From assembly GCA_947178175.1 (NCBI GenBank), contig CAMWXI010000002.1, positions 1 to 51,851 of the forward strand: 51,851 nt of DNA, read 5' to 3'. The position numbers and the translations under genes were made by a program. The DNA comes from an uncultured Porphyromonadaceae bacterium (GTDB lineage: Bacteria > Bacteroidota > Bacteroidia > Bacteroidales > Muribaculaceae). The notes beneath the pieces were generated by a model that was not told the DNA's origin, did not search any database, and was given only the letters and a program-made list of their open reading frames with translations. Each line of letters opens with the position of its first letter. Position 1 is the first letter of the stretch. Of this stretch, positions 19,189 to 29,261 are shown piece by piece.

Positions 19189-20421
19189 ATGAAGAAGTTT
19201 CAGATTCTGATTTGGCTTGGTGCGATGGTCATAGGTGTGGTTGTCGGTCTTCTCCATGTAGAAGCTATTGACGTAGCCATGAATTTCATCGCAACAATAT
19301 TCACGCGTCTGTTCCGACTGCTGGCGGTTCCTACTATTGTCCTGGCAGTCACCACGACTCTTGCATCTCTAAGCGGAGGGAAGGAAGTGGGACGGATGTT
19401 TCGCACAACCATATCCTATACATTGCTGACAACCTTAGCGGCGTCTCTGGTGGGGTTAGGTCTTTATCAGCTTATACGTCCGGGAAACCTTCCTCCGGAA
19501 GCAATAGGCGTTGAAGATACTGTGGCAAATGCCACAGGAGAGGGGAGCGGAGGCTTCTCCTATACCGACCATCTGCTATCCGTGATTCCGGACAATATCG
19601 TCAAGCCATTGCTTGACGGGAATGTCCTCGCCTTGATTCTCATCTGCTTTGCAGTCGGAATAGCTATATCCAAGTTGCCGGATTCCGAGCCGAAGCGTAT
19701 AGTAACGGGGGTGCTTGCCGGACTGCAGGATATATTATATAAACTTATAGGATGGCTTATTGCCATTCTGCCTATCGGCATAGTCGCCTTTGCCGCTCAG
19801 TTGACAGCGGAGGTCGGTGGAGGTGTCATGCTTGATTCTCTTGGGAAGTATGTAGCCGTAATTATCGGTGGTAACTGTGTACAATTTTTTGTTGTTCTTC
19901 CGCTCTTCCTTTTGTCACGAGGAGTAAATCCGTTAAAAGCGCTGAGAGCAATGACTCCGGCGGTGCTTATGGCTTTGTTCACCAAGAGTTCAGCAGCCAC
20001 TCTGCCCGTGACTATGGACAGTGCGGAAAAGAGAATGGGTGTCAATCCCAAAGTAGCGAGATTTGTGCTCCCGATATGCACTACGGTCAACATGAACGGG
20101 TGTGCGGCGTTTATTTTGGTGACGTCAATGTTTGTGATGCAGAATAATGGGATGCCTCTTTCTGTCGGAGGTATGATTGTGTGGGTTCTCATAAGTGTGT
20201 TGGCGGCTTTCGGGAATGCCGGTGTGCCTATGGGTTGCTATTTCCTGACGCTCTCTCTAATGTCAGGGATGGGTGCGAATATCGCTATGATGGGAGTGAT
20301 TCTGCCTATCTATACAATTATTGACATGATAGAGACAGCCGAGAATGTATGGTCGGATTCTTGTGTGTGCGCGATAACCGATAGGGTTATGAGTGATGAC
20401 AAGAAGGGGAATAGAGCGTAG
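19189..20421 (+). CDS. dicarboxylate/amino acid:cation (DAACS) symporter
   Basis: FTKSSAATLPVTMDSAEKRMGV, ICTTVNMNGCAAFI, multiple TM. Confidence 0.9.
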   Translation: MKKFQILIWLGAMVIGVVVGLLHVEAIDVAMNFIATIFTRLFRLLAVPTIVLAVTTTLASLSGGKEVGRMFRTTISYTLLTTLAASLVGLGLYQLIRPGNLPPEAIGVEDTVANATGEGSGGFSYTDHLLSVIPDNIVKPLLDGNVLALILICFAVGIAISKLPDSEPKRIVTGVLAGLQDILYKLIGWLIAILPIGIVAFAAQLTAEVGGGVMLDSLGKYVAVIIGGNCVQFFVVLPLFLLSRGVNPLKALRAMTPAVLMALFTKSSAATLPVTMDSAEKRMGVNPKVARFVLPICTTVNMNGCAAFILVTSMFVMQNNGMPLSVGGMIVWVLISVLAAFGNAGVPMGCYFLTLSLMSGMGANIAMMGVILPIYTIIDMIETAENVWSDSCVCAITDRVMSDDKKGNRA

Positions 20422-20441
20422 AAGTGCCGGATCTCTGAACT

Positions 20442-21007
20442 ATGGAATGGTTAGTTGACTTTTGAGACATAATCCTTTGATTCCAGTGTTTCTGACGCTT
20501 GGTTTTGGCTTTTGGCTTGGGAAGTTAAGGCTTAAATCATTTGCTCTCGGCCCGGTTGTCGCTACGTTGCTGGTGGGAGCATTGTTGCCCGGTCTCTTCT
20601 TAGGATGGTTGCGTGCGAGGAAGCCATCGTTCGGACATATCCCCACGTCGGTTGTATTGCTCTTTAATAATCCGGGGATAAATATGTTTATCGCTGTTTT
20701 GGGAATAACAGCCGGCGGTGCGCTTTTGCATGGACTGAAAGAGGCCGGCGGATGGATTATTCTGATTGGAGCTCTGCTGACAATTGTCGGAGTTGTCATC
20801 AACGTAATAATAGCACGCAGGATTTTCCGGTTCAGCAGGCCCGTAGCTTTAGGGTGTGTGGCCGGGGGACGCTGTTGTGTAGCAGCCATTGGTGCTGTAA
20901 GAGACACTCTGCAGAGTGATGTGCCTAATTTAGGCTACACCGTAACTTATGCAGTCGCCAACGTTGTCCTCGTTTTCTCAAGCCTGTTGGTCCTGTTTTT
21001 GACGTAG
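20442..21007 (+). pseudogene. AspT/YidE-type transporter relic: 1-nt frameshift near the start plus large internal deletion
   Basis: ATG 20442 reads MEWLVDF then TGA; adding one T to the TTTT run continues ...LRHNPLIPVFLTLGFGFWLGKLRLKSF. The ORF joins an N-terminal-repeat start to a C-terminal-repeat end (GLFLGWLRARKPSFGHIP...FNNPGINMFIAVLGITAG). Confidence 0.65.
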
Positions 21008-22168
21008 ACTCTGCAGCAGTTGTTCCCATTGTTCCGCCACAACCTCTGTAGAGTAGGTGGAGATAAGTTTGGCTTTTGCCTTTTCTCCTAATTCAGTCAC
21101 AAGTGTCGGGGAGTTCCACAATTGAAGGATACAGCTTTCCAGCGAGAGTATGTCGGAAGGTGTGAAGAGCAGGCCGATTGAATCTGATACATGGTCTGCG
21201 GACTCTTCTCCGATTATTTCCATGAATCCTCCATGATTGGGGGCAATCATGGGTTTGGCAAAGCGTGCCGCTTCAAGAATTGTCATTGGAAAACCTTCAT
21301 ACCATCTGCTTGCCATAACGAAAAAACGTGCATCGCGGTAGAAATTATCCAATTCATCCCCTTGCAGATAACCCATAAGGGTGACATTGTGAGGAAGGTT
21401 ATCAACCAAATCTTTGTCACGGACAACACCGGCAAGTCTGAAAGGTATCTCCGGATGTCTGCGGGCAATCTCAATTATCATATCCACCCCTTTCTCACGG
21501 CTTATTCTGCCACTGTATGCCACATAATTACCCTGAAGGGTGTCATTATTGACAGTCATGTCCACTGCGTTGGGAATTACGGATATCCGCTCTTCCGGGA
21601 ATCCCCCTTCAATCAGTTTTCGACGCTGAAAATCAGTGATGCAGGCATAATGGGACACACAGTCAAGATAATGGCGTCCTTTTCTCGCCACGGCGTTGCG
21701 TGCTGCATACCCGATGGATTTGAGGAGAGAATTTTCGCAGTTATAGCGAATGCAACCCCATTCATTCCCATTTTTCAGGCATACCTCGCAAGGCTGATTA
21801 TTGCGCATAAACAGTCCCGTAGGACATAACAGGCGGAAATTATGAATAGTCATAACCACAGGTACGCCGGCTTTCTGACATTCCCTGAGGGCTGCGGGGG
21901 TGATAAACGGGTATAGGTTGTGGATATTGACAACATCAGGCTTGAACTCCCGGATAGCTTCCCGCATAGCGCGTATTCCTTGAGGAGAATGAAGACCGGC
22001 GGCAAAACCTTTGATTTTTCCGGTGAGAGAATCGCGTATGCCTGCAGTTGACATCTGAAGTCGGGAAACAGTGTGTCCGCGAGATGTTAGCATCTGTTTC
22101 ATCTTGTCTACAACGGCTTCTTCTCCGGAGTATTTGCCATAATCGTTGTGTGCAATGAGAATGTTCAT
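20978..22168 (-). CDS. glycosyltransferase family 4
   Basis: VVNIHNLYPFITPAALRECQKAGVPVVMTIHNFRLLCPTG; AYSGRISREKGVDMII; FPMTILEAARFAKPMIA. Confidence 0.9.
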   Translation of the reverse strand: MNILIAHNDYGKYSGEEAVVDKMKQMLTSRGHTVSRLQMSTAGIRDSLTGKIKGFAAGLHSPQGIRAMREAIREFKPDVVNIHNLYPFITPAALRECQKAGVPVVMTIHNFRLLCPTGLFMRNNQPCEVCLKNGNEWGCIRYNCENSLLKSIGYAARNAVARKGRHYLDCVSHYACITDFQRRKLIEGGFPEERISVIPNAVDMTVNNDTLQGNYVAYSGRISREKGVDMIIEIARRHPEIPFRLAGVVRDKDLVDNLPHNVTLMGYLQGDELDNFYRDARFFVMASRWYEGFPMTILEAARFAKPMIAPNHGGFMEIIGEESADHVSDSIGLLFTPSDILSLESCILQLWNSPTLVTELGEKAKAKLISTYSTEVVAEQWEQLLQSLRQKQDQQA

Positions 22169-22185
22169 CGGCAGAGGGTGAGAGA

Positions 22186-22956
22186 TTATTTTTTAAGAAT
22201 TATTTTGTTGGTGTAGCGTGCAAGTCCGTAGATATATCTGCGGAAGCCCGGACGGTAGCATAGAATATGGTCAAACCATGAGATGTGGGGGGTAATGAAG
22301 CGAACAACTATTCCAACAAAGATCATGGCAAACAGGGTTCCGGGTCCGATTACAACCCATAACCATTTCCCGAAGTATGCAAATCCGATGACAACAGCTA
22401 TTATCACTAAAGAAATGTCCACCATTATTTTTGCTTTTGCAAATGGGATGCCGGTCAGTTTGCTGATTGCAGCAGGCATTCCTTCTCCCGGCATTGTCAC
22501 TGACCCGCATTTCACTTCAAAAGCAATTCCTATTCCGAGGATTATGCAACCGACGATCTGAGCGCCGGCGGCAGTCAGAAGGTTGGGATTGCTGATGAAT
22601 TCCGTTAAAAACATACAAACATCCAGAAGAATACCGAAAACGGTGCCGATTACTAACTGAAAAAGCTGGATAAGCTCGAATTTACGTCGCAGAAGCAGAA
22701 ATTGACAGAAGACCAATATGACATTCATGATGTTCGTGTAGTCTCCTATAGTAAGAGCCGGAGCTTTTCCGGCTTCTCCTGCAAGTGTCATTGCCAGAGG
22801 TATGGAGGAGATTACACTCGAGCCCAATGCCGAGCGAATGCAGAGTGCAACCCCGAAGGTCATTAGAAATAAGGAGATAAGCAAGAGGATATGTTGCCAG
22901 ACAAATGAGATAACCTTCTCTTTCACAGAGAGGGAAGAAACAGTTGTTCTATTCAT
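22186..22956 (-). CDS. YitT/YczE-like integral membrane protein
   Basis: FLMTFGVALCIRSALGSSVISSIPLAMTL, five to six TM; ATG at 22956 (MNRTTVSS). Confidence 0.7.
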   Translation of the reverse strand: MNRTTVSSLSVKEKVISFVWQHILLLISLFLMTFGVALCIRSALGSSVISSIPLAMTLAGEAGKAPALTIGDYTNIMNVILVFCQFLLLRRKFELIQLFQLVIGTVFGILLDVCMFLTEFISNPNLLTAAGAQIVGCIILGIGIAFEVKCGSVTMPGEGMPAAISKLTGIPFAKAKIMVDISLVIIAVVIGFAYFGKWLWVVIGPGTLFAMIFVGIVVRFITPHISWFDHILCYRPGFRRYIYGLARYTNKIILKK

Positions 22957-23184
22957 ATTCCAAAATAAAATGCAGAGCACAATATGAGATTAGGAATTAA
23001 TTATCCCAATAGAGTTATCCTGTTTAAAAATGTTAAATTATCGTATAATTGCTCTAAATACAAAATTACAAAATTTTCATGATATATATATAGCAGTAAC
23101 CCTGTGTCAACAGCAGTGGTGATACTTCTGAAAAATTATTTATTAATTTTGCGGACAGAACCCTATTTATTTATAGATTGCGGA

Positions 23185-23856
23185 ATGGAAGACATATTAA
23201 AGAGATGTATTGTTGAGCCTACAGCTGACGGCTCTCCGACACTATATCAACCGGATCTGGATGAGCACTATCACTCCGTGAAGGGAGCCTTGACAGAGAG
23301 TCTGCATGTCTATCTTGACATGGGTTGGCGTTATTTTGCTGGGGAAAAAGTGAAAGTGTTTGAAGTAGGATTCGGCACCGGTCTTAACGCCGCTCTGACA
23401 GCGCAGGCGGCAGATTGCGAGGGGAAAGCTACTGAGTATATTTCAGTTGAACTATATCCCCTCTCTTCACCACTCACCTCATACTTGGAAGGATTTTTGG
23501 AAGCGGACCTCCTTCCATATTACCGGAAAGTGAACGATGCCGAGTGGGATTGCCCGACAGTACTTCACGATAGATTTGTGCTTGATAAGAGGCTTGATAA
23601 TATCCTGACGATGAAGATTCCGGAAGGGTTGAATGTGGTTTATTTTGATGCTTTTGCACCGGAAAAGCAACCCGAAATATGGACAGAAAGTGTGTTTCGT
23701 CGGATATTTGCGTCATTGAGTCACGGAGGAGTGCTGACAACATATTGTGCGAAAGGGTGTGTCAGAAGGATGCTTGAAGAGATAGGATTTAAGATAGAAC
23801 GACTTCCGGGCCCACAGGGTGGGAAGAGAGAGATTCTCAGAGGAATTAAGGAGTGA
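23185..23856 (+). CDS. mnmD: MnmD-like tRNA U34 methyltransferase
   Basis: PDLDEHYHSVKGALTESLHVYL, KVFEVGFGTGLNAALTA, VYFDAFAPEKQPEIWTESVFRRI; start at ATG 23185 rather than 23104. Confidence 0.85.
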   Translation: MEDILKRCIVEPTADGSPTLYQPDLDEHYHSVKGALTESLHVYLDMGWRYFAGEKVKVFEVGFGTGLNAALTAQAADCEGKATEYISVELYPLSSPLTSYLEGFLEADLLPYYRKVNDAEWDCPTVLHDRFVLDKRLDNILTMKIPEGLNVVYFDAFAPEKQPEIWTESVFRRIFASLSHGGVLTTYCAKGCVRRMLEEIGFKIERLPGPQGGKREILRGIKE

Positions 23857-23888
23857 GGGATTATTGGAGAAACTATAAATAATAAGGA

Positions 23889-26006
23889 ATGAAGGATTTG
23901 AATGATATATGCCGTGACGTTGCCGAGCGTCTGAATTTATCGTTAACAAGCGTTTCCGCCACGATAAAATTGCTTGAGGAGGGAGCGACCGTGCCCTTCA
24001 TCAGCCGGTATCGTAAGGAAGTGACAGGTGGACTGGATGAAGTGCAGATACGAAGTGTAGAGCTGACACTCAAGCAAGTACGGGAGCTGGAAGCCCGTCG
24101 TGAGTTTGTAAGGAATACAATAGCAGAGAGTGGAAAACTTGATGACCTACTGGAGCGCAGGCTCAATGAGGCTAAAAGTCTCACGGAAATTGAGGATATC
24201 TACACACCGTTTAAAGTGAAGAAACGCACCCGTGCGCAGATAGCGAGAGAGAAGGGACTTGAACCGCTTGCCAGGCGGATAATGACCGGTCATGTTCCGG
24301 CAAACGCCTCGGAAGATGATAAAGCCGGAGCTTCCGATATAATTGCCGAATGGGCATCGGAATCTGTAAGGTTGCGCAATATGGTGAGACGGAGTCTACG
24401 ACGCTTCGGGTCATTGAAATCAACTGTCGTAAAAGGGAAGGAGGAGGAGATATCAGCCTCTGCGTTAGCACAGTATTCTAATTTTGAGATTGGAGTGAGA
24501 CGTGTAGCATCCCATCAGTATTTGGCTTTGCGCAGAGCGGAGCGTGAAGGATTGGTGAGAGTGAAATATGATCTGGGATCTGAAAAGGAAAACCTTGAGG
24601 AATCGTTATGCGAATCATTTATGCCGCGAGGTGGGAATCCGGAGGCTGCTGAGATTGTAGAGAAGTCTGTCAGAGATGCCTATAAGCGTCTGTTGCGTCC
24701 GTCGGTGGAAAATGAGATTTCCGCCGAACTTAAGGAGGAGGCGGACAAAGTGGCGATAGAGATATTTTCCGAGAATCTGAGACAGCTGCTTCTCGCCTCT
24801 CCGCTTAAAGGGAAGCGTGTGCTGGCGATAGACCCCGGGTATCGCACGGGGTGCAAGATTGTTGCTCTTGACGAGCAGGGAACACTCCTTGACGAGGGTG
24901 TGATATACCCGACTCCTCCACGCAATGACCTTGTTGGAGCTCGAAGAACTTTGGAGCGAATGATGCAAAGCCATGGACTGGAGGTTATGGCATTGGGAAA
25001 CGGGACTGCTTCAAGAGAGACGGAAAGGTTCCTCAAAGGTAGTGGTGTGGTTGAGCCGGCAAAAGTATTTGTGGTGAGCGAGGATGGAGCGTCAGTCTAT
25101 TCTGCTTCCGAGGAGGGCAGGAAAGAGTTTCCGGATAAGGATGTGACAGTAAGGGGGGCGGTGTCGATAGGCCGACGATTGATAGACCCCTTGGCAGAGT
25201 TGGTGAAGATAGATCCGAAGTCAATAGGTGTGGGCCAATATCAGCATGATGTGGAGCAGAGCAGGCTGAAGGAGGCATTGGATTTTACGGTTATGGCGTG
25301 TGTGAACGGAGTGGGCGTTGATCTCAACACCGCTTCCGAGCGTCTTTTGTCGTATGTGTCTGGCATTGGTCCGGCTCTGGCTGCTAATATTGTGAAATAT
25401 AGAGGTGAGAACGGAGGTTTTCATTTGCGTTCCGAACTTAAGAATGTTGCGAGACTTGGAGATAAGGCATTTGAACTCAGTGCCGGATTTCTGCGGATTC
25501 CGGACGGGAAAGAACCGTTGGATAATACAGGGATTCACCCGGAGAGTTATCCGCTGGTAAAAAAGATGGCACAGAGTATAGGGGCTAATGTGAAGGAGCT
25601 TCCGGGGAATGAAGCCTTGCTCGACAGGATAGATGTTGAAGAACTGGCTCGCAAGGGTGTAGGCGGCAAGGAAACGATGAATGATATTGTTTCAGAATTA
25701 CGCAAACCGGGTCGGGACCCCCGTATTGACGATGCCTCGGCCGATTTTGTGCCTTCAATAGAATCGTTTGAGCAACTTGCCGTCGGACAGAGGGTCAACG
25801 GAAAAGTCAATAATATCACAGCTTTCGGCGCATTCATAGATTTGGGAATCAAGGAGAATGGCCTGATACATATCTCCCGCCTTTCTTCCCGCAGAGTCAA
25901 TTCGGTAAGTGATGTTGTCCGACTCGGTCAGCAGATAGTGGCGAGGGTGATAGATATTGACTTCCGGAGACGACGTATTTCACTGGAGCTTGTGGAAGTA
26001 GTCTGA
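23889..26006 (+). CDS. tex: Tex family RNA-binding protein (S1 domain)
   Basis: GATVPFISRYRKEVTGGLDEVQI; VLAIDPGYRTGCKIVALD; C-terminal S1 domain GKVNNITAFGAFIDLGIKENGLIHIS. Confidence 0.95.
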   Translation: MKDLNDICRDVAERLNLSLTSVSATIKLLEEGATVPFISRYRKEVTGGLDEVQIRSVELTLKQVRELEARREFVRNTIAESGKLDDLLERRLNEAKSLTEIEDIYTPFKVKKRTRAQIAREKGLEPLARRIMTGHVPANASEDDKAGASDIIAEWASESVRLRNMVRRSLRRFGSLKSTVVKGKEEEISASALAQYSNFEIGVRRVASHQYLALRRAEREGLVRVKYDLGSEKENLEESLCESFMPRGGNPEAAEIVEKSVRDAYKRLLRPSVENEISAELKEEADKVAIEIFSENLRQLLLASPLKGKRVLAIDPGYRTGCKIVALDEQGTLLDEGVIYPTPPRNDLVGARRTLERMMQSHGLEVMALGNGTASRETERFLKGSGVVEPAKVFVVSEDGASVYSASEEGRKEFPDKDVTVRGAVSIGRRLIDPLAELVKIDPKSIGVGQYQHDVEQSRLKEALDFTVMACVNGVGVDLNTASERLLSYVSGIGPALAANIVKYRGENGGFHLRSELKNVARLGDKAFELSAGFLRIPDGKEPLDNTGIHPESYPLVKKMAQSIGANVKELPGNEALLDRIDVEELARKGVGGKETMNDIVSELRKPGRDPRIDDASADFVPSIESFEQLAVGQRVNGKVNNITAFGAFIDLGIKENGLIHISRLSSRRVNSVSDVVRLGQQIVARVIDIDFRRRRISLELVEVV

Positions 26007-26032
26007 TTTCTTATACAGCGACCGCAATCCGG

Positions 26033-26674
26033 TTATTTCTTTGAGGATGCGTAGTTCAGAAAGACAATATAATATCCTTCGGCGTGTATGGTGAATGAGG
26101 AACCGGAGGCTTCATTGAGAGTCCCTTCCCACCAGCTGTGAAAATCGCGGAGTGGATAGCGAAGATTTTCACTCCACATTCCGGTGGCTCCGAAGTTGAA
26201 GACAGAAACCTGGCTGCCGGGCTCACAATAAAATGTAGCGGAACCGATTATGGGGATAAATACTCCATAATCCGTGTAGATTCGTGCTTCAATGCCCTTT
26301 TTGAGATATTGCACGAGAAGGCTTATATTCCCTAAGGTGTGATCCTCCCGCTTCCCAGTGGCTCCTACTATTGCTATGCATCGGATTCCCTTGGAGGCAA
26401 GATATTTGACACTCTTAGTCTGGTCATTTGTCTCCTGGTCAGGAAATTGCCTTATTATGTCATGAAATTTCTGATAAAATTCAGGGGAGATGGAATCTCC
26501 GTCTCCTACTATTCTCCAGGGTATATAGCCGGAAGGGATAAACTGATTTGCCGCTCCGTCACAGCATACTATTTTTTTGCAGTCTTTAAGAAAACCGAGG
26601 GGTATATCCGCTGTAGGGAATTCTCCCGCATCAACTATTACTGCCTCCGGGGAGAAATCTGTTATAGTGTTCAT
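26033..26674 (-). CDS. thiamine pyrophosphokinase
   Basis: VCCDGAANQF, IVGDGDSISPEF, DQETNDQTKSVKYL, GATGKREDHTLGNI; ATG 26674 overlaps upstream gene stop (ATGA). Confidence 0.88.
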   Translation of the reverse strand: MNTITDFSPEAVIVDAGEFPTADIPLGFLKDCKKIVCCDGAANQFIPSGYIPWRIVGDGDSISPEFYQKFHDIIRQFPDQETNDQTKSVKYLASKGIRCIAIVGATGKREDHTLGNISLLVQYLKKGIEARIYTDYGVFIPIIGSATFYCEPGSQVSVFNFGATGMWSENLRYPLRDFHSWWEGTLNEASGSSFTIHAEGYYIVFLNYASSKK

Positions 26675-27276
26675 TGCATTAGTCTTTTCCATTTGAAGTA
26701 ACCTGAGATGGCAATTATTGAGTAGAGGAGGTATAGACCGGCTGTAAACCATAATCCTTTGTAGGCGTAAAGGGCGGTGCATGCAAGGTCAGCAACAATC
26801 CAGACAATCCATTGCTCGATATATTTCTTTGCCAGCATCCACATGGCGATGATACTTAAGGCTGTTGTGAACGCATCGGCCCAAGGAACATTGCTGTCTG
26901 TGAAGCTGCTCAGGATCCATCCGATTAACAGGAAGATCAATGCAAAGATAATGATTAGGGGGATAATCACCCTTTGCGGGGTGTGGAAAATATGGTATTC
27001 GTCTTTCTCTTCCTGTTCTTTGCCTGAAGAATCGTCATGGGACGAAAGGGCTTTATTCTCCTTCCTCCCTCGAAGCCAACAAAATAATCCATAAATGGAG
27101 GCTAAGATATAATAGATGCTGATGCCGAAGTCGGCATACAGGCCGGCCTGATAGTAGACAACAAGATAGATAGCCGGCATGACCACCCCGGCAATCCATA
27201 GCAAGGCGTTGGCCTGATACTCCCAATAGAGATATAACAAGCCTACAACAGTGCCTAAGATTTCAAGATAATTCAT
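26671..27276 (-). CDS. PnuC-family transporter (probable thiamine transporter by context)
   Basis: MNYLEILGTVVGLLYLYWEYQANALLW; IVADLACTALYAYKGLWFTAGLYLLY; ATG 27276. Confidence 0.83.
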   Translation of the reverse strand: MNYLEILGTVVGLLYLYWEYQANALLWIAGVVMPAIYLVVYYQAGLYADFGISIYYILASIYGLFCWLRGRKENKALSSHDDSSGKEQEEKDEYHIFHTPQRVIIPLIIIFALIFLLIGWILSSFTDSNVPWADAFTTALSIIAMWMLAKKYIEQWIVWIVADLACTALYAYKGLWFTAGLYLLYSIIAISGYFKWKRLMQ

Positions 27277-27283
27277 CAATTGT

Positions 27284-27586
27284 TTAATTTCTACGGTCAA
27301 TTCTGCAGGAAGACGGACCGCAAGCCACAAGATGGTATTCCGGATGACGCTTAAACCAAGCAACGGCGTATGTACATGTAGCCGCCAATTTATTCCCTTC
27401 CGAAATAATCTTTTCTGCTGCAAGCTTCACAAGTCTGGCGGCAATTCCTTCACCCCTTAGGGATGGATCGACAAATGTATGGTCAATGATAGAGACGCCG
27501 TCTTTGGTGGGGAATGTCACTTCGGCTATTATATTCCCGTCAGCGTCAGTAGCATAGATTCTGTCTTTTTCAGTAATAAATTCCAT
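27284..27586 (-). CDS. small GNAT-like N-acetyltransferase (COG2388/YjdJ type)
   Basis: DHTFVDPSLRGEGIAARLVKLAAEKIISEGNKLAATCTYAVAWFKRHPEY. Confidence 0.87.
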   Translation of the reverse strand: MEFITEKDRIYATDADGNIIAEVTFPTKDGVSIIDHTFVDPSLRGEGIAARLVKLAAEKIISEGNKLAATCTYAVAWFKRHPEYHLVACGPSSCRIDRRN

Positions 27587-27758
27587 TTCTGTAAATTTTG
27601 CTTAATTAAAAAATAATTTGGCGCATAAAAACCCTGTAAAATAGTAACACCTGATTCCGTGAAGTAGTTGAAAATTGTCTTTGCTCCTGTATGCTTCTTG
27701 CAATAATCGTCTTAACATCGGAATACAAATTATCAGGCCTGAATTATTTTTAACATTT

Positions 27759-27797
27759 CATCCGGGAACCAATACTCCATACCGGATGTTTTAATTT
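27759..27797 (+). promoter_or_regulatory. hairpin with T-rich trailer in the leader of the fimbrial operon
   Basis: CATCCGG(27759-27765)/CCGGATG(27782-27788) followed by TTTTAATTTTT. Confidence 0.45.
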
Positions 27798-27863
27798 TTG
27801 AAATATCACGGCATTTATATCATTAGCCCGGTGTTTCCCGGAAAACTATATCTATTATGTATT

Positions 27864-29261
27864 ATGAAAAACAGTAACCGAAAAAAGTCTTGTTGTGTAA
27901 CAAAGCTCGCGTCTGAGATTTCGGATGGGAGTATCACTGATAAGAGAATATGCTTTCTATTCCCGGTTCTGTTGTGTATTCTAATGTTGTCCTCTCTTTG
28001 CGACACAGTTACAGCCCGGGAATTATCGGGAGAGGAAATATCTGTCAGCGATTCGGCTCAGATTCAGTTTCAACAGTCAAAATCACAGCTTAATCTTTCG
28101 TTGGGAAACAATCAAAAGGAATTGGATCGTCTTGTCGGTTTCATGAATCGTTATAAGAATCCCGATTCCCTTTTTACTCTCCATAGAGTCAAGGTTATTG
28201 GAGGGGCATCGCCGGAGGGCAGCGTTGCAATTAATGAGCGTCTGTCACGTCTTCGCGCAGATAATATATTTGATTATTTCTCAACGCGTGAATCAATTCC
28301 CGATTCGGTCACTTCATTTGAATTCTTAGGAAGAGACTGGAAGGGTCTGCGTAGTCTTGTGGAGTTTGATACCCGGGTGCCGTATCAACGTGAGGTGCTT
28401 TCTCTTCTTGATGATATCATCACTGCCAATCCTGAGAACGCTGTGGTTAGTGATAAAGGTCTCAAGCAACTTCGTCAACTTCGCGCGGGCATCCCATATT
28501 TATATCTTTATAATAATTTATTTCCCCGTCTCAGAGAGTCAAAGTTATACGTTGAATATATTCGTAAACCCTCCCTGCCGCAGATGGCTGATACCCTTCC
28601 CGCTCCGGATGTGACAGAAATTTTACTCCCTCCGGTAGTGGAGATTCTACCGGAACCGGAATTTATCGAACCACCGACAATTCAGTGCCGCCCTTTCTAC
28701 ATGGCCGTCAAGACCAATATGCTCTATGATGCATTGGCTCTTCCCAATATCGGAATTGAATTTTATGTAGGAAAAAACTGGTCGGTGGGTGGAAACTGGA
28801 TGTATGGTTGGTGGGATTCCAATAAACGCCATCGCTATTGGCGAGCATACGGAGGTGATCTTTATGTGAGACGTTGGTTTGGTTCCAAGGCTTTGGAAAA
28901 GCCTCTTACCGGACATCATATCGGTGTCTATGGTGGAGTAGTGACTTACGATTTTGAATTTGGAGGAAAAGGATATATGGGTGGTCTTCCGGATAAGACT
29001 TTGTGGGACCGATGTAACTATATCGGGGGAATAGAATATGGTTATTCTCTTCCAATTGCGCGCAGATTGAATATTGACTTTACAATCGGCGTTGGATATA
29101 TGGGAGGGAAGGTGCAGGAGTATGCTCCCGAGAACGGCCATTATGTATGGCAGAAAACAAAAAATCTGCATTGGGTGGGACCTACGAAAGCAGAAATTTC
29201 TCTGGTCTGGCTCATAGGCTGTGATAATTATAACCGAAGCTTGAAAGGAGGCGACCGATGA
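27864..29261 (+). CDS. DUF3575 domain-containing protein (fimbrial locus)
   Basis: AVKTNMLYDALALPNIGIEFYVGKNWSVGGNWMYGWWDSNKRHRYWRAYGGDLYVRRWFG; start ATG 27864. Confidence 0.85.
   Translation: MKNSNRKKSCCVTKLASEISDGSITDKRICFLFPVLLCILMLSSLCDTVTARELSGEEISVSDSAQIQFQQSKSQLNLSLGNNQKELDRLVGFMNRYKNPDSLFTLHRVKVIGGASPEGSVAINERLSRLRADNIFDYFSTRESIPDSVTSFEFLGRDWKGLRSLVEFDTRVPYQREVLSLLDDIITANPENAVVSDKGLKQLRQLRAGIPYLYLYNNLFPRLRESKLYVEYIRKPSLPQMADTLPAPDVTEILLPPVVEILPEPEFIEPPTIQCRPFYMAVKTNMLYDALALPNIGIEFYVGKNWSVGGNWMYGWWDSNKRHRYWRAYGGDLYVRRWFGSKALEKPLTGHHIGVYGGVVTYDFEFGGKGYMGGLPDKTLWDRCNYIGGIEYGYSLPIARRLNIDFTIGVGYMGGKVQEYAPENGHYVWQKTKNLHWVGPTKAEISLVWLIGCDNYNRSLKGGDR

Noticed and set aside
23144-23151. TAATTTTG (-7-like) upstream of mnmD, and the same sequence at 45426-45433 upstream of topA
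   Set aside because: No convincing -33 TTTG at 19-20 nt spacing, so not listed as promoters.
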